The notes beneath the pieces were generated by a model that did not search any database, was not told where the DNA came from, and saw only the letters and a program-made list of their open reading frames with translations. Below, piece after piece: positions 49,708-58,135 of a stretch of DNA of 64,000 nt. The position numbers were made by a program, and so were the translations under genes. Source of the stretch: JABHIE01 sp964584805 (GTDB taxonomy: Bacteria; Planctomycetota; UBA1135); assembly GCA_964584805.1 (NCBI GenBank), contig CAZPAY010000005.1, positions 62,001 to 126,000 on the forward strand. Direction: 5' to 3'. Positions within the stretch are counted from its first letter, which is position 1. Every line of letters begins with the position of its first letter.

Positions 49708-52700
49708 ATGCATAATCCTTACTATGGCCCGCTCCCTGACGCTATTCGCATAGGTGAGCCGATTCATAGTGGCGCCGTCGGTGCGCTTTTTCATGTCACT
49801 CTTCCAGATGGCACGCCCGCTGTTTTGAAGCGCTTGCCGGGGCAGTCGATTTCGTTAGAACGCAGCATTCGATTTGGCCGTGAAGTTGCTTTGATGAGCA
49901 AGCTTGAAGTTGATGGTGTGCCAGAGGTCACTCACTACAACGATGATCCAAGCGATTTATACATCGTGATGTGCCATGCTCCGGGCGTGCTCTTTGAAGA
50001 CTGGGATCTTCCTACGGGCGTTGTCCGTTTGCGCTCTTTGGCAGAAGTGCTCTTGCGTGTTTTACGCATTTTGCAGGCCGTCCATGCCGAAGGTATTTTG
50101 CATCGGGATTTGAGTGCAACAAATATCAAGGTCGATTCACGCGGTCAGCCATGGGTTCTTGATTTTGGGCTTGCGATTCTGAAAGGTTCCGCGGATGTCA
50201 CTTCGACTCGTGAGGCGGTGGGTACTCCCCTCTATATGAGCCCTGAGCAGGCGCGTGGAGTGAGTCATGCTTTGCTCAGCCCATCTTCTGATTTGTATTC
50301 TTTGGCGCTGTTGTTTCTGGGCAAAGTACGAGGAAAATCTGTTCGCAAGGGGTCGAATTTAAATCAGATTCAGCAAGAAATTGGCCGCAGCGACCCTGAG
50401 TCAGCTTCTCGATTGGTACCCGGTTTACCCACAGGTCTGGCGAATATTTTTGATGTGATGCTGGCGAACCATCCTGCCGATCGCTTTGCTACTGCTGAAG
50501 AGGCCGCAAACGCAATCCAGGCTTGGCTGAGTGGTGATTCGAATCGATTGCCTCAGATGCCCGTGAAGCGACGACTGCTTCGAGCCTGGCGCCGCCCAAC
50601 AGCACAACGCAGGATTGTGAGCTTATTTCTGCTCACAACTTTTCTGTTTCTTGCATGGCGGGGTTGGGTATATCACAAAGAGGCCCCGCAACGCGCGGAG
50701 GCCCAGGCGATGGCTTTACCTGCAGGCCAAGACCGCTTGCAGGCTTTGCGTGAATTAGTCAGAGTTTGGCCGAATGCCGAATGCATTACGGAACGGTTGG
50801 TCGAACAGACGCTTTCCTATCAGCGCACTCATCCGAATTCTGCACTGGCGTATGATGAAACTAGGGCAGCCGTCACGATATTTCCTGACCACACAGCCTT
50901 GCGCAACCGTTTTTTGTCAGAGGCTGTTTTTCGCGCGGAAGAGTTTGCAGACCCATTCGACACCCTAGACGATTTGCGGTTGCTGGCAATTGAGTATCCC
51001 GACTCAGCGCCCCTCAAAGCGGCTGTCGAATCGGCTCTCTTTGCTCTTTTGACGAGTGAGAGTAAGCCCATCCCCATTGAGTCCTTGGATTTGATTGAGC
51101 AAGTTTTGGGGCCCGCGCCAGAGTCAGCCATGTCTACCAAGCTGCTGGCTATCTGGAATAACCAGCTGAAAGCTGTTGCAGGTACTAAATATCCCGACTG
51201 GGGAGCGATGTGTGATTTGTGCCTTCGCCGCGTTTCCTACGGCCAGGCCTATAGGGATGCGTTTTACCCAGATTTCCTTGAGCTGATTCACCTTGACTTG
51301 AACGGCATCTACCGCGCAGACGAATTGCCTGCTCGATTGCTGAAATGGTCGACTGCTGAGCCGCGCTTAAACCACCTCTGGCTTGGTGTGGCTCATCGTC
51401 TTTTTATGGCGGGATACATTTCATGGTCGACGCAGATTTTGAGCGATGTCGCTGTCACCGAGAGTTCATCACAGCAACACCGCGAGTTGGCTAGGTTGCT
51501 CGGGCGGTGGCTTCCTGAAGCGCAATCGTCTGAAGGGCGAGACTTGGTCTTCGGTTGGGCTGCATCACGACGAGACAATGAAAAGTGGCATGAGTTTCTG
51601 AAAGAGGCTTTTGCGATTACGCGTGGCAATAAAGGCGATAGCTGTGCTTTGATGTGGCTCACTCAGCTAGATAAGCGAAACGATGGCACTCGGAGATACA
51701 AACAGGTTGATTTAGCCGCAAGCTTGCAGCAGCGCACGCGCTTTGCCCCAGGGGCCAATCGAGTGCGTGCACGCTTGTCGTATGAAGATGTCGAAGATGC
51801 TCGTGAACTGTGGGAGGGATTGTCAGGAAAACACAAACTTTACCCGGCTTGGCATGGACTTGAAGTAGAGGTTTGCTATGCCGAGGGCGCATTTGAATCT
51901 TTGCGAGAGGCCGCTGTTCTTGCTCGGGCCGAGGGCTCGGATTCTTTGCGGGTTGATGTCCTTGATGCTGTAGCCGCCGCTCATCTCGGTGCGGCAGGGG
52001 CCTTGGATCATTTGAGTGCTTTCCTTGAGCCCCATTTGACCGAGGGCGGCATGGATATCCACACACCCTTCCGAGAAGACCCCGCCTTCGTTTTGTGGCT
52101 GGCCGAGGGCTTTACGGCTTGCGGATTAACCCATTTAGATGCGCGTTGGCTTGAGGTCAAACGGCGCTGGCATCTCGTTGCAGGTGGCGCTTCTGGAAAC
52201 TTGCTGCCTGTCTCACAGTTTGCATTGGCTCGCCGCTGGGGTTTACTAGAAGAATCACCACTTGAATACGCGCCTGAGCCTGAGTGGGTGGAGGAAGCCC
52301 TTTCTGCGGATGTACCAAGTAAGTTGTTGCTCGTTCCCGAAGAGTATCCCACCATTCAGAGCGCCATCGATGAGGCAGAGTCTCATTCTCGCATTTTGGT
52401 TCAAGCGGGTGAATACCATGAGAATTTATGGATTCATAAAAAAGAGCTTGAGTTAGTCGCTCAAGGCAAAGTCGTTTTGTCTGCTGCGTCGGATCAAGCG
52501 CCCGCCTTGGCGGTTACAGATGCAAGTCGCGTCAAAGTGGTTGGCCTTACGATGAGCGGTGGCGGCGGAGTGGTGCTTGAGCTCGATCCTTCTCTGCCGA
52601 ATAATGTGGTCTTGAGGCAGTCAAGTCATGATTCGGGCGGCGGTGGCGCTTTTGTTTTGAATTCTCAGGCTGTTTTTGTTGACTGCAACTTCATTAACAA

Positions 52701-53082
52701 CGGGGGCTCACATACCGCATCTGGCGGTGGGGTCGCTGTTTGTGGCTTGAGCCAAGTCCTACTAAGTCGGTGCGCCATTCTTGGGAATGAGGCTTGGCGA
52801 TCTGGTGGCGGCTTGCTGGTGACTGATTCCAGTCAAGTTGTGTTGCGCGCTGTACAGGTTCACGAAAACCGTTCTTCCGCGGTTCATGGTCGGCAGGCTT
52901 GCGTGTCTGTGGGCCGCAACGCTTCGGCCTGGTTGGATTCCTGCTCATTGTCAGCTGCAGGGGGGCTTCCGATTGCAACTTCTCGCAATGCGGCGAATGT
53001 CTTGGGACAAAAAGGCACTTGGTACCTGCGTAATTGCCAAATTCGCGGAGGGTATGCTGGCCCTGGGAATCGAGCTTTTTAG
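49708..53082 (+). CDS. Transmembrane Ser/Thr kinase with extracytoplasmic beta-helix
   Basis: This 1124-residue protein has an N-terminal eukaryotic-like kinase (about 15-280) with K41 (AVLKRL), HRDLSATN with catalytic D134, D152-FG and TPLYMSPEQARG. The Gly loop is poor (GEPIHSGAVG). One transmembrane helix lies near 302-321. Then come ~550 residues of helical, repeat-like sequence, and from about 874 a right-handed beta-helix opened by YPTIQSAIDEAE with SGGG-x-V-x-D turns. Outside ligand binding may control the inside kinase. The substrate is unknown. Confidence 0.85.
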   Translation: MHNPYYGPLPDAIRIGEPIHSGAVGALFHVTLPDGTPAVLKRLPGQSISLERSIRFGREVALMSKLEVDGVPEVTHYNDDPSDLYIVMCHAPGVLFEDWDLPTGVVRLRSLAEVLLRVLRILQAVHAEGILHRDLSATNIKVDSRGQPWVLDFGLAILKGSADVTSTREAVGTPLYMSPEQARGVSHALLSPSSDLYSLALLFLGKVRGKSVRKGSNLNQIQQEIGRSDPESASRLVPGLPTGLANIFDVMLANHPADRFATAEEAANAIQAWLSGDSNRLPQMPVKRRLLRAWRRPTAQRRIVSLFLLTTFLFLAWRGWVYHKEAPQRAEAQAMALPAGQDRLQALRELVRVWPNAECITERLVEQTLSYQRTHPNSALAYDETRAAVTIFPDHTALRNRFLSEAVFRAEEFADPFDTLDDLRLLAIEYPDSAPLKAAVESALFALLTSESKPIPIESLDLIEQVLGPAPESAMSTKLLAIWNNQLKAVAGTKYPDWGAMCDLCLRRVSYGQAYRDAFYPDFLELIHLDLNGIYRADELPARLLKWSTAEPRLNHLWLGVAHRLFMAGYISWSTQILSDVAVTESSSQQHRELARLLGRWLPEAQSSEGRDLVFGWAASRRDNEKWHEFLKEAFAITRGNKGDSCALMWLTQLDKRNDGTRRYKQVDLAASLQQRTRFAPGANRVRARLSYEDVEDARELWEGLSGKHKLYPAWHGLEVEVCYAEGAFESLREAAVLARAEGSDSLRVDVLDAVAAAHLGAAGALDHLSAFLEPHLTEGGMDIHTPFREDPAFVLWLAEGFTACGLTHLDARWLEVKRRWHLVAGGASGNLLPVSQFALARRWGLLEESPLEYAPEPEWVEEALSADVPSKLLLVPEEYPTIQSAIDEAESHSRILVQAGEYHENLWIHKKELELVAQGKVVLSAASDQAPALAVTDASRVKVVGLTMSGGGGVVLELDPSLPNNVVLRQSSHDSGGGGAFVLNSQAVFVDCNFINNGGSHTASGGGVAVCGLSQVLLSRCAILGNEAWRSGGGLLVTDSSQVVLRAVQVHENRSSAVHGRQACVSVGRNASAWLDSCSLSAAGGLPIATSRNAANVLGQKGTWYLRNCQIRGGYAGPGNRAF

Positions 53083-53307
53083 ACCCAAAATCGATGTTTA
53101 TGGCCGAATTTTGGCGAAAATAAAAAACTTTGATTTTTTCTGTCCAGATTCCACAAGATTTACTCTTGGTTATTGAGCGGTTGGTTTTCCTTGGAGGGGA
53201 GGTCGACAACTCTTTATCCAACGAGTGCAGGGTCGTGTGAAGTTCTGGAGGGCTGATCACTTCTCTGCGCTCATTTTTTTTGTGGATTGGGCTACAATCT
53301 GCGCCAC

Positions 53308-54783
53308 ATGGCTAAGCCCGCACCCTCTGTAATGGACAAAATTGTCTCCCTGTGTAAGCGCAGGGGTTTCGTATTCCCAGCCTCCGAAATATATGGTGGC
53401 CAAGGTTCCACTTATGACTGGGGCCCGCTCGGCGTCGAGCTGAAAAAACGCGTGAAAGACGCGTGGTGGGGCGCTTTGGTTTACGATCGTCAAGACATCG
53501 TCGGCCTTGATTCTGCGATTATTCAGTCACCTGATGTTTGGCGTACATCCGGGCATGTCGGCGGTTTTTCTGATCCACTGATTGACAACAAAACATCCAA
53601 GCAGCGTTACCGCGCAGACCACCTCGTTGAAGGCAAAATCGCCAAATACGAGAAAAAAGGCAAGGCGCAAAAGGCCGAGGCTTTGCTGGCTAAATTGAAT
53701 GTGGCTGTTGGTGATAACGATGAGCTGCGTCAGTTGATCATGGATGAAAAAATCAACTGCCCCGTTTCCGGCACCAATGACTGGACGGATGTGCGTCAAT
53801 TCAACTTGATGTTCGAAACGCATGTCGGCGCGATGAAAGACTCGGCTTCTGTGGCTTATTTACGCCCCGAAACGGCGCAGGGCATTTTTATTAATTTCAA
53901 TAATGTGGTTACGGCTACGCGGAAAAAGTTGCCTTTTGGCATTGCTCAAATTGGCAAGAGTTTTCGAAATGAAATTACTCCTGGCAACTTCGTTTTCCGT
54001 ACACGCGAGTTTGAGCAAATGGAGATGGAGTTTTTCTGTCATCCTGATGAGGCAAAGACTTGGTATGAGTTCTGGCAGAAAGAGCGTTTTCAGTGGTATC
54101 TTGACTATGGTGTCGATGCTGAGAAATTGCGCATGCGCGAGCACGCAACCGACGAGTTGGCGCACTATGCCGACGGTTGCTCTGATGTCGAGTATCTCTT
54201 CCCGTTCGGTTGGTCTGAGCTTGAGGGCGTGGCGAATCGCACCGATTATGATTTGACCAAACATTCAGAAGCGAGCGGTCAAAAATTGGCCTGGTTTGAT
54301 CAAGAGGCAAAAGAGTGGGTGACGCCCTATGTCATCGAGCCAGCAGCGGGCTGTGATCGCACGGCAATGACTTTTTTGGTTGATGCTTATGACGAAGAGG
54401 GCGAGGGTAAAAACCAGCGAGTCGTTTTGCGATTCCACCCACAAATCGCGCCGATTACGGTTGCGGTTTTCCCGCTTGTCAAAAAGGAAGGCATGCCCGA
54501 AAAGGCTGAGGAAGTTGAGCGCATGCTACGCCCCATGTTCCGCACGCAAATCGAATATAACCAGTCGATTGGCCGCCGTTATCGCCGCCAAGATGAAATT
54601 GGCACGCCGTTCTGTGTGACCGTTGACGGCGAGACATCTGAAGACAATTGCGTAACCGTGCGTGAGCGTGATTCGATGAATCAACACCGTGTGGCCATTT
54701 CTGATTTGGCAAGTTTCCTTAATGAGCGCATGGCCGCGTGGCAGCGTTTTGTCCCCTCTGAAGCGGAAGCGACAGAGGCTTAA
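53308..54783 (+). CDS. glyS: Glycyl-tRNA synthetase, single-chain class II type
   Basis: Charges tRNA-Gly. The 491-residue alpha2-type enzyme (not the alpha-beta GlyQ/GlyS form) has VSLCKRRGFVFPASEIYGGQGSTYDWGPLGVELK, RPETAQGIFINF, GIAQIGKSFRNEITPGNFVFRTREFEQMEMEFF, PYVIEPAAGCDRT and a C-terminal anticodon-binding domain with GRRYRRQDEIGTPFCVTVD. I start at ATG 53308. The 225-nt upstream gap has TACAAT 9 nt before it and nothing else I can name; no T-box motif is seen. Confidence 0.95.
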   Translation: MAKPAPSVMDKIVSLCKRRGFVFPASEIYGGQGSTYDWGPLGVELKKRVKDAWWGALVYDRQDIVGLDSAIIQSPDVWRTSGHVGGFSDPLIDNKTSKQRYRADHLVEGKIAKYEKKGKAQKAEALLAKLNVAVGDNDELRQLIMDEKINCPVSGTNDWTDVRQFNLMFETHVGAMKDSASVAYLRPETAQGIFINFNNVVTATRKKLPFGIAQIGKSFRNEITPGNFVFRTREFEQMEMEFFCHPDEAKTWYEFWQKERFQWYLDYGVDAEKLRMREHATDELAHYADGCSDVEYLFPFGWSELEGVANRTDYDLTKHSEASGQKLAWFDQEAKEWVTPYVIEPAAGCDRTAMTFLVDAYDEEGEGKNQRVVLRFHPQIAPITVAVFPLVKKEGMPEKAEEVERMLRPMFRTQIEYNQSIGRRYRRQDEIGTPFCVTVDGETSEDNCVTVRERDSMNQHRVAISDLASFLNERMAAWQRFVPSEAEATEA

Positions 54784-54799
54784 CTGAGTCACTGAAAAG

Positions 54800-56569
54800 A
54801 TGAGTCGCCTTGACCTCAGCGGAACTCCCGTCTCCCCAGGTGTTGGGTTTGGTGCCGTTTGTTTGCTGGTTGAGCCTGGGCAAGGCCCCAAGGTCGTGCG
54901 ACACTTGCGCGCAGGTGATGTTGAAGCTGCACTTGGGCGACTTGATCAGGCAATCGCCACGGCGACCAAGGGCTTAGAGCAAATTCAAACTGCGACGGCT
55001 GCTGAGTTGGGCATCCAGGATGCCGCAATCTACGGCGCACAAATCGCCGTCATTCATGACCCGACCGCGCTGAAGGAAATCCGTCAGTCAATTCGTGAGC
55101 AACACCTTTCACCAGAAAGTGCGGTCCAAGCTTTACTTGAGCGCTTGACGGGCCACTTCGATGCCCTTGAGGGTGGCGATATTAAAAACTGGGCCGCTGA
55201 TTTACGCGACCCGTGGTTTGCGGTTTTGCGCGAATTGAGTGACGCAGACTTGCTCGCACATCTCGACCACGGCGCTCCTGTGGTTTTGGTGGCGGAAGAG
55301 CTTGCCCCATCTATTGTGACGCGATTACCGCGTGAGCAGATTGCGGGCATTTTGTGCGCGCGCGGTGGCCGTTTTAGTCATGGTGCTGTAGTCGCGCGCT
55401 CTTTTGGTGTGCCGACAGTAACAGGGCTAGACAATATTCAGCTTAAAGCAGTAGATGGCGAGCCCTGTGTCGTTTTCGGCGAAGACGCGCGTGCTTTGTT
55501 GGGGGCGACCGAATCCGAAGTCTTGACCGCAGAGACGAAAGCCGCCGAGCATAAACAGGTGCAAGAATTGTTGGCCGTCCGTGCAAGTGATGCGGGTCAC
55601 TTGGGGTGCGGCCGTGCTATTTCAGTTCTGGCAAATATTGAGTCTCCGCGTGATTTGGAAATGTTTGATCGCGAATCTGTCGCGGGGGTCGGGCTTTTTC
55701 GCACTGAATTTGCGTATATGGAACGCCCTACTTTCCCAAGTATGCAAGAGCAGGAACAGCTCTACAGTCAAGTCCTCCGAGGCTTTGCTGGGAAGCAGGT
55801 CGTTTTTCGCACCCTTGATGTTGGCGGAGATAAACCACTGCGTTATTTCAATATGCCCAAAGAGGCCAACCCCGCGATGGGTTGGCGAGGGTTGCGGTTG
55901 AGCCTTGAGTGGAAAGACTTGTTTCTTGTTCAGGTTCAGGCGATTTTGCAGGCTAGTCAGAACTCCCTAGCCAGTGGTGGCGGCGTCGCGAAGGTAATGC
56001 TGCCTATGGTTACAACGGTGGAAGAATTGCGTAGCGCGAAGGCTCTGCTTACTGAAACCTTGGGTGAATCTTTCACAAAAATCGATTTTGGCATCATGGT
56101 GGAGGTCCCTGCTGCTGCGATGGCGCTCAAAGATTTAGTCGAAGAAGTTGATTTCGTTTCGGTGGGTACAAACGATTTGACCCAATATCTTTTTGCGGTC
56201 GACCGCGATAACCCATGGGTTGCAGATCTCTATCAGCCCTACCATCCTGCTCTCCTGCGTACTTTGCGCTATATATCTAAAACTTGCCGCCGCGCAGGGG
56301 TTCCGTCTTCTGTATGTGGGGAAATGGCCGGGCACAGGGCGGGGGCCTTGTTCTTGGCCGGTGCTGGCTTTGATGGGCTTTCGATGGCACCTCCTTTTGT
56401 GGGCGAAATTAAGGCGCTTCTGCGAGAGACTGACTTTGAAAGTCTTCGCATCTTGTCTGCGGAGGCCGCTTTGTGTACGACCGCTTCCGAAGCGTTCGGT
56501 ATGTTACGCGCGGAAGCCGATCGAGCATGGGCAGAAGTCCTTGAGAATTCTGTAGGTATCGATACCTAA
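54800..56569 (+). CDS. ptsI: Phosphoenolpyruvate-protein phosphotransferase (PTS enzyme I)
   Basis: This 589-residue protein has the PEP-utilising swivelling domain with active H194 (GGRFSHGAVVARSFGVPTVTG), the barrel with FRTLDVGGDKPLRYF, and the catalytic Cys at 506 (SSVCGEMAGH). It phosphorylates HPr with PEP. No HPr, IIA or sugar-specific PTS gene is in the window, so a regulatory rather than transport role is possible. It follows glyS by 16 nt, so the two are probably in one operon. Confidence 0.93.
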   Translation: MSRLDLSGTPVSPGVGFGAVCLLVEPGQGPKVVRHLRAGDVEAALGRLDQAIATATKGLEQIQTATAAELGIQDAAIYGAQIAVIHDPTALKEIRQSIREQHLSPESAVQALLERLTGHFDALEGGDIKNWAADLRDPWFAVLRELSDADLLAHLDHGAPVVLVAEELAPSIVTRLPREQIAGILCARGGRFSHGAVVARSFGVPTVTGLDNIQLKAVDGEPCVVFGEDARALLGATESEVLTAETKAAEHKQVQELLAVRASDAGHLGCGRAISVLANIESPRDLEMFDRESVAGVGLFRTEFAYMERPTFPSMQEQEQLYSQVLRGFAGKQVVFRTLDVGGDKPLRYFNMPKEANPAMGWRGLRLSLEWKDLFLVQVQAILQASQNSLASGGGVAKVMLPMVTTVEELRSAKALLTETLGESFTKIDFGIMVEVPAAAMALKDLVEEVDFVSVGTNDLTQYLFAVDRDNPWVADLYQPYHPALLRTLRYISKTCRRAGVPSSVCGEMAGHRAGALFLAGAGFDGLSMAPPFVGEIKALLRETDFESLRILSAEAALCTTASEAFGMLRAEADRAWAEVLENSVGIDT

Positions 56570-56596
56570 AAAAACTGGAAACAAGCCGATAATTCC

Positions 56597-56626
56597 TTGC
56601 AAAAGTGGGGGTACGTGCCTCATACT
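56597..56626 (+). promoter_or_regulatory. Putative promoter of the Myb-like gene
   Basis: TTGCAA (56597-56602) and CATACT (56621-56626) are 18 nt apart, each four of six to consensus, leaving a leader of about 60 nt. A 6-bp GC hairpin (GGGCGC at 56641, GCGCCC at 56659) lies in the leader. Confidence 0.4.
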
Positions 56627-56694
56627 GCAATCAACCCCCTGGGCGCGCAACCCCCCGTGCGCCCGCTTCTCACTCTCTCATTAGCGGAAACCCG

Positions 56695-57429
56695 ATGTCT
56701 CATCCAGTCAGCGGAAACGGCCATAGAAAGGGCCCGTGGTCGCAAGCCGAAATCGACAAGTTGATGTCGCGATACGGGCAATGCCCAGATCCACAACTCG
56801 CTCGCGAGTTGAATCGACCCATTGATAGCGTGCGCCGCATGGCCAAGCGCCAGTTCGCTGGCGAAATGTGTGTGGGCCCTTGGTCGGCCACAGACATAAT
56901 GAAACTGCGAGAGTGCTTCGGGGTTGCCTCGATTGAAACCTTGGCATTAATTTTGCGCCGTTCATCAAGCGAGATTCAATCCAAGATTGATGACTTGCGT
57001 TCTTCTCAAGTCGATCGTCGTTGGTCTCGCCAAGATGTTCAAACGCTCAAGCGTTTTTATGGCACCCGCGTTGACTCTGATTTGGTTGTCATTCTGGGCC
57101 GTTCTCCTGAGTCCATCTTGGCCAAGGCCAAAGACCTTTGTCTTGCTAAGGATAAAGGCTTCCGTAGGCGGAAAGAGGGCGTGGGTACAACCCGCATGCC
57201 ACGCTGGTCTGAAGAGCAGCTTGATGTCTTGCGTGAGCTTTATCCAGATTCATGCAACCTCGATATTGCCCAGCGTCTGAATCGCTCGGAAAAGAGTGTC
57301 GTTTCCAAAGCTCACAGCCTCGGCCTTAAAAAATCGAAATCGCGCTTGCGTACGATGGGCCAAGAAAATGTAAACAAGCGCTATCAGCCAGAAGAATTAG
57401 ATTTGGCTGAGTCACAGCTCGAGGCTTAA
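56695..57429 (+). CDS. Protein with four tandem Myb/SANT-like helix-turn-helix repeats
   Basis: The 244-residue protein repeats a module of about 48 residues four times. Each opens with W-S/T: W15 (GPWSQAEIDKL), W63 (GPWSATDIMKL), W110 (RRWSRQDVQTL) and W171 (PRWSEEQLDVL). Each continues with a hydrophobic-spaced pattern L-x-x-x-Y/F-G...LA-x-x-L-x-R-S-x-x-S-V/I-x-x-K-A. This looks like a homeodomain-type HTH array of the Myb/GcrA kind and should bind DNA or chromatin. No partner can be named. Confidence 0.75.
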   Translation: MSHPVSGNGHRKGPWSQAEIDKLMSRYGQCPDPQLARELNRPIDSVRRMAKRQFAGEMCVGPWSATDIMKLRECFGVASIETLALILRRSSSEIQSKIDDLRSSQVDRRWSRQDVQTLKRFYGTRVDSDLVVILGRSPESILAKAKDLCLAKDKGFRRRKEGVGTTRMPRWSEEQLDVLRELYPDSCNLDIAQRLNRSEKSVVSKAHSLGLKKSKSRLRTMGQENVNKRYQPEELDLAESQLEA

Positions 57430-57434
57430 TTCCC

Positions 57435-57734
57435 ATGGATGTCTCGCTGACCGACATTAAACGGTCCGACTTCGGCATTCGTTTTGTTTGGTCAGATGGG
57501 ATTGAGGCTGTGCTGCAGCCACGGCCTTTTCGTTTGGCTTGCCCTTGCGCGCACTGTATTAGTGAGTTGACCGGTGAAGCCATGCTGAAGCCTTCCAGCG
57601 TGGGCGATGATATTCAAATCAAAGACATGCAGCCCGTTGGCAACTACGCCTACAAGGTTTTGTTTTCAGATGGTCATGATTCAGGGCTTTACCCGCTCGA
57701 GTTGTTGGCGTCCTTGACCCGAGTTGAGTCATGA
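57435..57734 (+). CDS. DUF971-domain protein
   Basis: This 99-residue protein has the DUF971 / gamma-butyrobetaine hydroxylase N-terminal-like signature: RLACPCAHCISELTGEAML, then DIQIKDMQPVGNYAYKVLFSDGHDSGLYPLELLASL. The domain is found alone, with HCF101/Mrp proteins and in hydroxylases, and may bind iron or zinc through its CPCAHC. Its specific role is unknown. It overlaps the membrane gene downstream by 4 nt. Confidence 0.9.
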   Translation: MDVSLTDIKRSDFGIRFVWSDGIEAVLQPRPFRLACPCAHCISELTGEAMLKPSSVGDDIQIKDMQPVGNYAYKVLFSDGHDSGLYPLELLASLTRVES

Positions 57735-58135
57735 GCCCAGCCGAGCAGTTATTGATTGCATACCTCGATTGGAGGCTTCTCTTTCTCGCTCTCTTTTTTA
57801 GTTGGTGGGCTATTTGGTTTACCTTAGGCCGCAATTTTTCTCGTACTGGCTTGCTTTGCCTTTTAGCAAAGTCGACATCTTTTTTGGCCGCTTTGGGCTT
57901 ATTGGCCTCTAATGCGTTCCACGGGAATGCTCTCGCCTCTAGCATTCACCCAACGGCTGTGTCTTTGATGGCTTCCGGCTTCCTATTTGCCCTTGTTTTC
58001 CTAGGATTGGAATTGCTCGTTTTACGGCGCGTTATGCGAAAAGAACGCCCGAAATGGGGCTGGAACAGATATGACTTACGCGTGATGGCAACTGTGCACG
58101 CTCTTCATGTAGCTACAGCAGTTTGCTTGGTTTGA
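57731..58135 (+). CDS. Four-helix membrane protein of unknown function
   Basis: This 134-residue protein has four hydrophobic segments, with LGRNFSRTG in the first loop and RRVMRKERPKWGWNRYD in the third loop. No family recognised. It is translationally coupled to DUF971 upstream and to the GT-C-like protein downstream (1-nt overlap). Confidence 0.65.
   Translation: MSPAEQLLIAYLDWRLLFLALFFSWWAIWFTLGRNFSRTGLLCLLAKSTSFLAALGLLASNAFHGNALASSIHPTAVSLMASGFLFALVFLGLELLVLRRVMRKERPKWGWNRYDLRVMATVHALHVATAVCLV

Noticed and set aside
53083..53307. A T-box or other riboswitch in the 225-nt leader of glyS
   Set aside because: No T-box AGGGUGG-type motif, terminator/antiterminator pair or known riboswitch core could be seen; only a TACAAT near the start.
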